DNA of 64,000 bases from Gordonia jinhuaensis (GTDB lineage Bacteria; Actinomycetota; Actinomycetes; Mycobacteriales; Mycobacteriaceae), in assembly GCF_014639795.1 (NCBI RefSeq), contig NZ_BMGC01000001.1, positions 237,998-301,997 of the forward strand, read 5' to 3'. The position numbers and the translations under genes are program-made. Below, piece by piece: positions 29,897 to 37,461 of the stretch. The notes beneath the pieces are model-generated. The model had not been told where the DNA came from. It did not search any database and saw only the letters and a list, made by a program, of their open reading frames with translations. Position 1 is the first letter of the stretch, and each line of letters begins with the position of its first letter.

Positions 29897-31102
29897 CTAT
29901 GCCGTCGCGAGTTCGGCCCGCAACAGTGCCGGGGTGAGCGGCTCGTCGAGCAGCCGTCCGAATCGGCGCAGCCGATCACCGTGCGGATCGGCGTCGAGCC
30001 AGGTCTCGAGTAGCCGGTAACCCTCCACGTAGGTGGAGATGTAGGCGCGCCACAGCGGCGACGACAGGAACCGCAGTGTCTGCCGGGCTCGTTCTCCGGA
30101 GTTCAACAGCCACCTCTGCAGGTAGGCGATGACCTCGTCGGGCGTCGCGCCCCGGTCGTGCAGCAGCAGCGCGGCATCTTGGCGGACGGTCAGGAGTTTC
30201 GCGGTGGCTGCGGAAATCCGTTGCGCACGTTCGGCATCGAATCGCAGTCCGAGGTCGGCGTAGATCTCGGCAGCCCAGGTGAACCTGTCGACACCCATCG
30301 CGGCATCCAGGGCGTGGTCGGCCAGCCCCTCGGCCATCAGGCATTGCGGGGTGTTCACCAGGAAGATGGTCTGCTCGTCCTGGCCGTCTCCGACGAGAAT
30401 CTGCTCCTTGCGGCAGTGCTCGGTGTGGTGACCCGGATAGGCCTCGTGCGCGATCAGGTGCGGTAGCGCCGACATGTGTTGGGTGAGATCACCGTTGATC
30501 GCCACACGCGATCGATAGGACCCCAGGTAGTAGTTGAAACCCGACCAGGGCTTGTCCGACACCACCTCGAAATCGACGATCTCGGAGTCGGGCAGCGGAT
30601 ATGTCCCGCGTACGCGCTCACGCAGCGCGCCGCTGAACGCCCGGACACAGTCGTCGATCCGGTCGGCGGGGATCTCGTCGCGCCGGCGCCACGCGGCGAA
30701 TCTGTCGGCGAGGGTGCCGGTGCCGTCGAGTACGTCCTCGAGCTCGCGATGGGCCGCGCGGTAGGCGTCCTCATCCCCCATCTCGATGTCGACGTCGAAG
30801 TACGCCGCCACCTCGTCGACGAAGTCGATGTCGTCGCCGGCGAACTTGCGCGCCGAGCATTCCAGCGCGCGCAGATGGCTGGAGACGAAAGCCGCTCGGT
30901 CATCCGGCAATGCCGAACCCGCCACCTCGGAGCGCAAGGCCGACGCCCGGGCGGCGAGTTCGCGGGGTGCGGGTGCAGGTGCGTTCATCACCTCGGCGCG
31001 CAGACGGTCGGGGCCGGTGTAGGCGTCGACGAATCCCTCTTCGAGTCGGTCGAAGGACAGTCCGAGCCGCAGGTATTCCTCGATGATCGGTGATGCGCTC
31101 AC
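29897..31102 (-). CDS. DUF885-family zinc metallopeptidase-like protein
   Basis: 401 residues with the DUF885 zinc motif HEAYPGHH (His219, Glu220, His225) and a downstream MAEGLADHA (Glu near 263) likely to supply the third ligand. The family is related to M32-like and thermolysin-type gluzincins, but few members have known substrates. It lacks a signal peptide, so it should be cytosolic. It is upstream of glyA on the same strand with 47 bp between them and divergent from coaA. The protein is shorter than the usual 550-600-residue DUF885 members and so may represent a compact subgroup. Confidence 0.8.
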   Translation of the reverse strand: MSASPIIEEYLRLGLSFDRLEEGFVDAYTGPDRLRAEVMNAPAPAPRELAARASALRSEVAGSALPDDRAAFVSSHLRALECSARKFAGDDIDFVDEVAAYFDVDIEMGDEDAYRAAHRELEDVLDGTGTLADRFAAWRRRDEIPADRIDDCVRAFSGALRERVRGTYPLPDSEIVDFEVVSDKPWSGFNYYLGSYRSRVAINGDLTQHMSALPHLIAHEAYPGHHTEHCRKEQILVGDGQDEQTIFLVNTPQCLMAEGLADHALDAAMGVDRFTWAAEIYADLGLRFDAERAQRISAATAKLLTVRQDAALLLHDRGATPDEVIAYLQRWLLNSGERARQTLRFLSSPLWRAYISTYVEGYRLLETWLDADPHGDRLRRFGRLLDEPLTPALLRAELATA

Positions 31103-31319
31103 CGGTCAAAACTAGCGCCGGGACGAGCCGTCTGCGCAGACACCCGTACACACCACACGGCGGCGACAGGGTGTGCGGACACGACATGGCCGCACAGGGG
31201 TGCACCACCGACGATGCGACAGCGGTGTGAGGCTCCGGAATGCCGAACCCATGCCGAACACGACACGAAACCCACCCCGGGCACTCCACCGGATGTCACG
31301 ATCCATAAGACTGTGTGAC

Positions 31320-32243
31320 ATGCATGACCCGAGTCCGTACATCGAGCTGCACCGGACCGAGTGGAAGAAGCTGGGCGAGACGATGCCCCGGGTTCTCGAC
31401 GAGGGAGAGTTGACTCGTCTGCGCGGTATCGGCGAGCAACTCGACCTCGACGAGGTGGCCGAGGTCTACCTGCCGCTGTCGCGCCTGATCCATCTGCAGG
31501 TGGAGGCACAGCAGAAGCTGTACTCGGCGACGGCGACCTTCCTCGGCGAGAGCCTGCACGATCAGCAGGTGCCGTTCATCATCGGCGTCGCGGGCAGTGT
31601 CGCGGTCGGCAAGTCGACCACGGCTCGCGTACTGCAGGCGCTGCTGTCGCGGTGGGACACCCACCCAACGGTGGATCTGGTGACCACCGACGGATTCCTC
31701 TACCCGACCGCAGAGCTCGAACGTCGGGGAATCCTGCACCGCAAAGGGTTTCCCGAGTCCTACGACCGGCGCGCACTCTTACGGTTCGTCACCGAGGTCA
31801 AGGCGGGCGCCGATCATGTGACGGCGCCCGTCTACGACCATCTGACCTACGACATCGTGGCCGACGAGGCCATCCACATCCGTCGGCCCGACATCCTGAT
31901 CGTGGAGGGGCTCAACGTCTTACAGACCGGTCCACGCCTGATGGTGTCGGACTTCTTCGACTTCTCCATCTATGTCGACGCCCGCACCGAGGACATCGAG
32001 GACTGGTACGTCAACCGGTTTCTGACGATGCGATCGACGGCGTTCGCCGATCCGGACTCACACTTCCACTCCTATGCCGACATGTCCGACGACGACGCCA
32101 AGGCACGGGCGCGTGAGTTGTGGAACACCATCAACTACCCGAACCTCGTGGAGAACATCCTGCCCACCCGGCCCCGTGCGACGCTCGTGCTGCGCAAGGA
32201 CGCCGACCATTCGGTGAATCGCGTTCGGCTTCGCAAGCTCTGA
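31320..32243 (+). CDS. coaA: pantothenate kinase, type I
   Basis: Phosphorylates pantothenate, the committed step of CoA synthesis. 307 residues from the ATG at 31320; an in-frame ATG nine codons upstream is possible. The P-loop is GSVAVGKST (92-100), and the family blocks [29 protein letters not shown] and [15 protein letters not shown] follow, ending [15 protein letters not shown]. Near-identity in pattern to mycobacterial CoaA makes the call secure. Confidence 0.96.
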   Translation: MHDPSPYIELHRTEWKKLGETMPRVLDEGELTRLRGIGEQLDLDEVAEVYLPLSRLIHLQVEAQQKLYSATATFLGESLHDQQVPFIIGVAGSVAVGKSTTARVLQALLSRWDTHPTVDLVTTDGFLYPTAELERRGILHRKGFPESYDRRALLRFVTEVKAGADHVTAPVYDHLTYDIVADEAIHIRRPDILIVEGLNVLQTGPRLMVSDFFDFSIYVDARTEDIEDWYVNRFLTMRSTAFADPDSHFHSYADMSDDDAKARARELWNTINYPNLVENILPTRPRATLVLRKDADHSVNRVRLRKL

Positions 32244-32294
32244 CCGTGCGCCCCCGGCGGCCCAGTCGGCGACGGCATGAACAGGTGACGAGCG

Positions 32295-33068
32295 TCAGCG
32301 TTCGGCGAGCCACTCGTCGAAGGTGACGGTTGCCGTCACGGTGCCGGCCGAGGGCAGCAACCCTCCGTTGCGCAGCGCCTTGCCGCCGATGTTGACCCCG
32401 ATCACGCGACTCGGTTCGCCCCGCTTGTCGGCGATGGCGCGCGAAAGGTCGACGATGTCGTGACGCTGCGGACCGGCGATCGACACGTCGGTGTTCATCT
32501 CGCTGCCCACCGACTCGGTTCCGACCATCTGCGCAAGTGCACCCACTGCCTCGCGCATCGCCAACGGTGCGATCTGCATATGCGGGACGAAAGCGACCGG
32601 TCCCACTCGCACCTGCGAGAGCATCGACTCAGCCAGCTCGAACCACTGGGCGGAGTACAGGAAGGACACCGGCGGTGATCCCGCATCCGCGCGGCTGCGG
32701 TAGACCTTCTCCTGCCGAGCCTTTCCCGCGTAATAGCCGAAATGCGCGTTCACCTCCGGTGTCGACGCATTGATGATCGACAGACAGATGATCCGCTCGA
32801 CACCCGCCGCAGTTGCCGCATCCGCGACATGTGCCGCGACATCGCCGAAGAACTTCTCGGCCACATGACGTTTCGTGGTCGCGACGTTGGTGCAGTCCAC
32901 CACGATGTCCGCGTCGGCGAACGCCTCGGGAAGCCCACTTCCGGTGGACGCATCGACACCGGAGCCGCGATGGGCAGCGACAACGTCGATGCCCGAGCTC
33001 GAAAGAGACTGTGCCAGTTGCGACCCTGCCGCACCGCTGGCACCGAGTTCCACGACCCTCATCGGCAT
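32295..33068 (-). CDS. NAD(P)-binding NmrA/atypical SDR-like protein
   Basis: 257 residues with an N-terminal Rossmann glycine motif GASGAAGSQ (9-17), then VVAAHRGSG, a strand ending IVVDCTN, and RIICLSIINAS. No Tyr-x-x-x-Lys catalytic pair is placed as in classical SDRs (YYAGKARQEK near 140 is the nearest match, YxxxK spacing Tyr-Ala-Gly-Lys being short). It could be a redox sensor or an NAD(P)H:quinone-type reductase. It lies 53 bp downstream of the prenyl synthase gene on the same strand and converges on coaA. Confidence 0.75.
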   Translation of the reverse strand: MPMRVVELGASGAAGSQLAQSLSSSGIDVVAAHRGSGVDASTGSGLPEAFADADIVVDCTNVATTKRHVAEKFFGDVAAHVADAATAAGVERIICLSIINASTPEVNAHFGYYAGKARQEKVYRSRADAGSPPVSFLYSAQWFELAESMLSQVRVGPVAFVPHMQIAPLAMREAVGALAQMVGTESVGSEMNTDVSIAGPQRHDIVDLSRAIADKRGEPSRVIGVNIGGKALRNGGLLPSAGTVTATVTFDEWLAER

Positions 33069-33121
33069 CCTCTCGATCGGCGGTCACCATCGACACTACT
33101 GCGCCCCGCCCGCCTGGGCGG

Positions 33122-33904
33122 CTACTTGCCGAACCGACGACTCCTGGCCGAGTAGTCGCGCAGAGCGCGAAGGAAATCCACCCTGCGGAACTCCGGCCAG
33201 TAGGCGTCGGTGAACCAGATCTCCGAATACGCGCTCTGCCACAGCAGGAATCCCGACAGACGCTGTTCGCCCGAGGTGCGGATCACCAGGTCGGGATCAG
33301 GCTGTCCCTTGGTGTAGAGATTGCGGTCGATCCCCTCGACGGTCACCGCATCCACCAGATCGTGGGCCGCGGAACCGTCCATGATCTTCTCCGACAGCAG
33401 CGACCGGACGGCGTCGACGATCTCCTGCCTGCCGCCGTATCCGACCGCCACGTTGACGTTCATCCCGGTGCGCCCGACGGTCCGCTCCTCGGCGGTCTTC
33501 AGCCGGGAAGCCACCCGTTCGGGCAACTGATCCATCGTGCCGACGATCTTCACCCGCCAGTTGCCGTCCGGTGCGGAGATCTCGTCGACGATATCGGGGA
33601 CGATCTCCATCAACGCGTCGAGTTCGTCAGAGGGCCTGCCCAGATTCTCGGTCGAGAGCAGGTAGATGGTGACCGTGTCGATCTCGAGCTCGGAGCACCA
33701 GCGCAACATGTCGGCGATCTTGGCCGCGCCCACGCGATGGCCGTGGCTGACATCCTCGAATCCCGCCTCACGCGCCCAGCGGCGATTTCCGTCGCAGATG
33801 ATGGCGATATGCCGCGGATTGCGGGTGGGGTCCATGAGCTGTACGAGACGTCGCTCGTAGACCCGATACAGCGGGCCACGCACACGGTCCGGCAACAGCT
33901 TCAC
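33122..33904 (-). CDS. short-chain Z-isoprenyl diphosphate synthase (Rv1086-like)
   Basis: A cis-prenyltransferase of the UppS fold, 260 residues. IAIICDGNRRWAR near 33 holds the Mg-binding Asp38, followed by GHRVGAAK, YLLSTENLGRPSDEL near 105 and the C-terminal IRTSGEQRLSGFLLWQSAYSE. Gene order next to hemolysin III and DUF255 matches Rv1086, whose product makes omega,E,Z-farnesyl diphosphate, the precursor of decaprenyl phosphate used for arabinogalactan. A decaprenyl or undecaprenyl product cannot be excluded by eye. Confidence 0.9.
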   Translation of the reverse strand: MKLLPDRVRGPLYRVYERRLVQLMDPTRNPRHIAIICDGNRRWAREAGFEDVSHGHRVGAAKIADMLRWCSELEIDTVTIYLLSTENLGRPSDELDALMEIVPDIVDEISAPDGNWRVKIVGTMDQLPERVASRLKTAEERTVGRTGMNVNVAVGYGGRQEIVDAVRSLLSEKIMDGSAAHDLVDAVTVEGIDRNLYTKGQPDPDLVIRTSGEQRLSGFLLWQSAYSEIWFTDAYWPEFRRVDFLRALRDYSARSRRFGK

Positions 33905-34008
33905 ATCAAGCCTCGATCCTCGAGCTCATCTACGGCAACGCCAACCAACGATACGGGTCGACCGAGTCCGGCGACGAGCCGCGATGGCGCGACATGCCCG
34001 AATACACA

Positions 34009-34028
34009 AACCTACGGTAGCGTAGGTT
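34009..34028. promoter_or_regulatory. 8-bp inverted repeat abutting the hemolysin III start
   Basis: AACCTACG (34009-34016), spacer GTAG, CGTAGGTT (34021-34028), ending three bases before the ATG. The TAGCGT within it is suitably placed as a -10 box for a leaderless transcript, so a protein bound here would block the promoter directly. Confidence 0.6.
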
Positions 34029-34031
34029 CAC

Positions 34032-34730
34032 ATGACCGAGGCGACTGCGGCCACTCCCGCGCCGATCCCCCACGGCGAGGTGGACGCCGACCTGCGTCCA
34101 CGGATGCGCGGCTGGATACATCTGTACGCGGTGGTGGCGGCGGCCATCGCCGGAACAGTCCTCATCGTCGTCACCGCCTGCCTGCGCAGCATTGCCGACA
34201 CGGTGGCGGTGACCGTGTATGTCGTGACCATATGCGGCGTGTTCGGCGTCAGCGCGACCTATCACCGACACCTCTGGCGCACCGCACGCACGCGAATGTG
34301 GACGAAGCGCGGCGACCACTCGATGATCTTCGTGTTCATCGCCGGCACCTATACACCGTTCTGCGTGGCCGGACTGCCCGCGTCCACGGCCGCGGTCGTC
34401 TTGACGATCGTCTGGGTCGGGGCGATCTGCGGCGTGCTCCTGAAAGTCTGCCGGCCGACATCCCCCCGATGGCTCGGGGTGATCCTCTACATCGCTCTGG
34501 GGTGGACGATCGTGGCGGTGGCACCCGAGCTCGCCTCACGCACCGGCGCCACGGTGATCGTGCTGCTCGCGGCGGGCGGTGTCCTCTACAGCGTGGGCGG
34601 CGTGCTGTTCGCCCTGCGTCGCCCAGATCCGTGGCCGCACACCTACGGACACCACGAGGTCTTCCACACCGCGACGGTCATCGCCGCATTACTGCACTAC
34701 ATCGCGGTGTGGCTGGTGGTCTTCGGCTGA
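34032..34730 (+). CDS. hemolysin III family membrane protein (PAQR-like)
   Basis: 232 residues with seven predicted transmembrane helices. Family-specific residues are SATYHRH near 75, DHSMIFVFIAGTYTPF near 96 and HTYGHHEVFHTATV near 203; the His/Asp set forms the zinc site of the PAQR/YqfA superfamily. Despite the name, a role in membrane homeostasis is more likely than haemolysis. It is divergent from the prenyl synthase gene, as Rv1085c is from Rv1086. Confidence 0.9.
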   Translation: MTEATAATPAPIPHGEVDADLRPRMRGWIHLYAVVAAAIAGTVLIVVTACLRSIADTVAVTVYVVTICGVFGVSATYHRHLWRTARTRMWTKRGDHSMIFVFIAGTYTPFCVAGLPASTAAVVLTIVWVGAICGVLLKVCRPTSPRWLGVILYIALGWTIVAVAPELASRTGATVIVLLAAGGVLYSVGGVLFALRRPDPWPHTYGHHEVFHTATVIAALLHYIAVWLVVFG

Positions 34731-34799
34731 GGCTCTACCCCAGTCCCCACTCCTGTCCGCAGCGTCCGTACGCCCGCCGGCACCGGACATGGAAACGGG

Positions 34800-35918
34800 T
34801 CAGCGTCGCATTCCCACGCGCCCGGCGATGCGAGTGGCCGAGTCGCGAGCGAACCGGTCGATCAACGTGCGGGTGGTGGCGAAATCCATGCACTTGTCGG
34901 TGACCGACTGTCCGTAGGTCAGCGGGCGGGCATCCGGTGACTGCGCGCCTGCCACCAGGAAGCTCTCGAGCATCACACCCGACACCGGTGCACCAGCTGC
35001 GACCTGCTCGGACACCGAGGCGGCCACCTCGGCCTGGCGGAGGTGATCCTTACCGGAGTTGGCGTGGCTGCAATCGATCATCACGGTTGCGGGCAGACCA
35101 GCCTTCGCCAGCTCGTCCGCAGCGGCGGCAACCGACTCCGAGTCGAAGTTCGGTCCGCGCGAGCCGCCCCGCAGGATCACGTGACAATCCGGATTCCCCA
35201 GGGTCTCCACCACGGCACCGTGACCGAAATCGTCGACCCCGAAGAACACATGCTCGGCCGCGGCCGCCGTGGCGCCGTCGATCGCCACCTGGACTCCGCC
35301 GTCGGTGCCGTTCTTGAAGCCGATGGGCATCGACAAGCCCGAGGCCAGCTGGCGGTGCACCTGCGACTCGGTGGTCCGCGCCCCGATCGCACCCCAGGCC
35401 ACCGTGTCGGCGATGTATTGGGGGCTGGTCGGCTCGAGGAACTCACAGCCCACCGGCAGTCCGAGGTCGATGATGTCGAGCAGCAGCGACCGCGCCGCGC
35501 GCAGCCCGCGTTCCACGTCGAAGGTCTGGTCCATCCCCGGGTCGTTGATGAGACCCTTCCAGCCGACCGTGGTGCGTGGCTTCTCGAAGTACACACGCAT
35601 CACGATCTTCAGCCGGCTCGCATGTTCGGCGGCCAGCGGCGCGAGCTGACGCGCGTAGTCCAGCGCCGCCACCGGATCGTGGACGGAGCACGGGCCGACC
35701 ACCACCAGCAACCTGTCGTCCCGACCGGCGAGGATGTCGGCGATCTCGTCGCGATCACGGGCGACGGCAAGGGCCCGACGTGCGGTCAGCGGCAGTTCGG
35801 TGTGCAGCTGATGAGGTGTGGGGATCTCCCGGAAGGTCTTGATCCTGCGGTTCGACGTACTGGTGTGCAGTGCGGTGGAACTCGCCGAGTGGGCGCCGGC
35901 CGGATTGATGACGGTCAT
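34800..35918 (-). CDS. 3-deoxy-7-phosphoheptulonate synthase, type I (AroF/G/H class)
   Basis: Condenses phosphoenolpyruvate and erythrose-4-phosphate, the entry to the shikimate pathway. 372 residues with the type I signatures LLVVVGPCSVHDP near 70, MRVYFEKPRTTVGWKG near 105, GARTTESQVHR near 180 and GFKNGTDGG near 199, followed by the metal-site segment IDCSHANSGKDH near 281. M. tuberculosis relies on a type II enzyme (Rv2178c), so this is a different class. The upstream leader contains a Tyr-Trp-Arg-Phe peptide and an intrinsic terminator, so the gene is predicted to respond to aromatic amino acids by attenuation. Confidence 0.95.
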   Translation of the reverse strand: MTVINPAGAHSASSTALHTSTSNRRIKTFREIPTPHQLHTELPLTARRALAVARDRDEIADILAGRDDRLLVVVGPCSVHDPVAALDYARQLAPLAAEHASRLKIVMRVYFEKPRTTVGWKGLINDPGMDQTFDVERGLRAARSLLLDIIDLGLPVGCEFLEPTSPQYIADTVAWGAIGARTTESQVHRQLASGLSMPIGFKNGTDGGVQVAIDGATAAAAEHVFFGVDDFGHGAVVETLGNPDCHVILRGGSRGPNFDSESVAAAADELAKAGLPATVMIDCSHANSGKDHLRQAEVAASVSEQVAAGAPVSGVMLESFLVAGAQSPDARPLTYGQSVTDKCMDFATTRTLIDRFARDSATRIAGRVGMRR

Positions 35919-35984
35919 GAGAAGTGGTGTGCCTTTCGGTCGTGCTCGCAGGGCACTGACTGCTGTCTCCGGCGCCCTGACATG

Positions 35985-36012
35985 AAAAAAGCAGCGACCG
36001 GGTGGTCACTGC
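35985..36012 (-). terminator. attenuator terminator in the DAHP synthase leader
   Basis: On the minus strand GCAGTGACC (36012-36004), loop ACCC, GGTCGCTGC (35999-35991), then six T (35990-35985). One G-T pair is present in a 9-bp stem. It ends 66 bases before the gene's ATG, inside the same transcript, so it is an attenuator and not the end of another gene. Confidence 0.85.
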
Positions 36013-36016
36013 TCGG

Positions 36017-36079
36017 GGCTCCGGGTGCTGGGTCGCGGCGCGCTAGCTGAACGCTCCATCGACGGCTCCACCCGGAGCC
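36017..36079 (-). promoter_or_regulatory. alternative pairing elements of the attenuator
   Basis: GGCTCCGGG (36079-36071) can pair locally with GGAGCC (36069-36064), a 6-bp stem with a GGGT loop. It can also pair perfectly over 9 bp with CCCGGAGCC (36025-36017), just before the terminator stem. This is the arrangement of competing helices expected of ribosome-mediated attenuation. Confidence 0.65.
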
Positions 36080-36117
36080 TCGATAAAGCGCCAATAGGCA
36101 CGTGCAATTGCGATCAC
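36043..36117 (-). CDS. leader peptide of the DAHP synthase gene, with Tyr-Trp-Arg-Phe
   Basis: A 24-codon ORF starting at GTG 36117 and stopping at TAG (36045-36043). A GTG six codons upstream (36135) lies close behind GGAGG and would give 30 residues. The reading frame contains ARAYWRFIE, so Tyr, Trp and Phe codons fall within four positions just before the first hairpin. Stalling for charged Tyr-, Trp- or Phe-tRNA there would alter folding of the leader and favour read-through into the DAHP synthase gene. Confidence 0.7.
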   Translation of the reverse strand: MIAIARAYWRFIEAPGGAVDGAFS

Positions 36118-36135
36118 GAGGAAGCACGTTACCAC

Positions 36136-36451
36136 GTGCCTCCGGCGGCGCCACCGGCTTCACCTCATCCGCAGGATTCGCCCATCGACACAGAGTCGAC
36201 GGCGCAACGCTTCGTCGGCGCTGTCGGCGTCGGCATCGGCTCGATGTCGTCAAGATCACCTCGCTGCCGAACCCGCTCCGCAGAACCTGACATTCGACTG
36301 TCCGACAACATGTTTCGAACGCCCCTGCATCGACGCCACACCACCATCGCACCCACAGAGGGGAACGAACAGCTCCACCAGAGCGTTACACCTGACGAAG
36401 GTAGGGAATGGGAAAGCCACCCTCCATCCGCCGCACTCACAGGAGGCAGCA
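36136..36451. other. divergent control region of the DAHP synthase and hydroxybutyryl-CoA dehydrogenase genes
   Basis: 316 bp with no convincing gene; the ORFs across it lack start signals and have Arg/Cys-rich composition. It should contain the minus-strand promoter of the attenuated DAHP synthase transcript and the plus-strand promoter of the dehydrogenase gene. The latter ends with a strong AGGAGG 8 bp before its ATG. Confidence 0.5.
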
Positions 36452-37312
36452 ATGACGGACATCTCGAAGGTCACGGTTCTCGGTACCGGGGTTCTCGGTT
36501 CACAGATCGCCTATCAGGCGTCGTATGCCGGGTTCGACGTATCGGCCTGGGACATCAACGACGACGCGATCGCGGCAGCGAAGCAGCGCTACCAGAAGCT
36601 CGCCGAGACGTACGAACAGCAGGTAGACGGCGCCAAAGACGATGATCGCGCCACCAAGGCGGCCGAGTCCATTCACCTCTACACCGACATCGCCGAGGCC
36701 GTCGCGGACGCCGACCTGGTGATCGAGGCCGTTCCGGAGAACCCCAAGATCAAGGAACAGACCTGGACCGAGGTCGGCAAGGCCGCTCCGGCCAAGACCA
36801 TCTTCGCGACCAACTCCTCCACGCTGCTGCCGAGCAGTCTGATGGAGTACACCGGACGGCCCGAGAAGTTCCTCGCCTTGCACTTCGCGAACATGCTGTG
36901 GGTCAACAAGACCGCCGAAGTGATGGGCACCGCCAAGACCGATCAGCAGGTCTATCAGACCGTGGTCGATTACGCCTCGAAGATGGGCATGGTCCCGATC
37001 GAGGTGAAGAAGGAGAAGGCCGGGTATGTGCTCAACTCGCTGCTGGTGCCGTTGCTCAACGCGGCATCGGAGTTGCTGATCGACGGGGTCGCCGATGTGG
37101 AGACCGTCGACAAGACCTGGCGACTGGCCACCGGCGCACCCCTGGGACCGTTCCAGATCTTCGACGTCGTGGGATTGACCACCGCCTACAACATCTCGGC
37201 TGCGTCTGAGGACCCCAAGCAACGCGAATTCGCCGACTACCTCAAGACCAACTACATCGACAAGGGCAAACTCGGTGTGGCCACCGGCGAGGGGTTCTAC
37301 AGCTACAGCTGA
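36452..37312 (+). CDS. 3-hydroxyacyl-CoA dehydrogenase (3-hydroxybutyryl-CoA dehydrogenase-like)
   Basis: 286 residues, the size of single-function Hbd enzymes. The N-terminal Rossmann motif is LGTGVLGSQIA (10-20), followed by DLVIEAVPEN near 89, the TNSS loop near 118 and the catalytic-His region ALHFANM near 145. The C-terminal helical dimerisation domain begins near 190. It would oxidise 3-hydroxybutyryl-CoA in fatty acid or PHB metabolism. The ATG is preceded by AGGAGG. Confidence 0.92.
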   Translation: MTDISKVTVLGTGVLGSQIAYQASYAGFDVSAWDINDDAIAAAKQRYQKLAETYEQQVDGAKDDDRATKAAESIHLYTDIAEAVADADLVIEAVPENPKIKEQTWTEVGKAAPAKTIFATNSSTLLPSSLMEYTGRPEKFLALHFANMLWVNKTAEVMGTAKTDQQVYQTVVDYASKMGMVPIEVKKEKAGYVLNSLLVPLLNAASELLIDGVADVETVDKTWRLATGAPLGPFQIFDVVGLTTAYNISAASEDPKQREFADYLKTNYIDKGKLGVATGEGFYSYS

Positions 37313-37399
37313 GGCTGCGCGATCTCTCCGGATGAGACGCACGGGATCGGATGCACAGGATCGGACGCACGGGGCACTCGAATCGCCAACCCGTGGTGT

Positions 37400-37447
37400 T
37401 GCGAATCAAATTGGCTGCGAATCAAATTGGCAGAGAACATGATTCGC
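37400..37447. repeat. 16-bp AT-rich tandem duplication with inverted partner
   Basis: TGCGAATCAAATTGGC is repeated back to back (37400-37415, 37416-37431). The complement of GCGAATCA follows at 37440-37447, so either copy can form a hairpin. It lies between convergent genes and may serve as a terminator. Confidence 0.6.
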
Positions 37448-37461
37448 CACCAGGTGTCGGG

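Noticed and set aside
36006..36059. 17-codon ATG ORF in the DAHP synthase leader as the leader peptide
   Set aside because: It has no aromatic codons and runs into the terminator stem; the overlapping frame with Tyr-Trp-Arg-Phe fits attenuation better.
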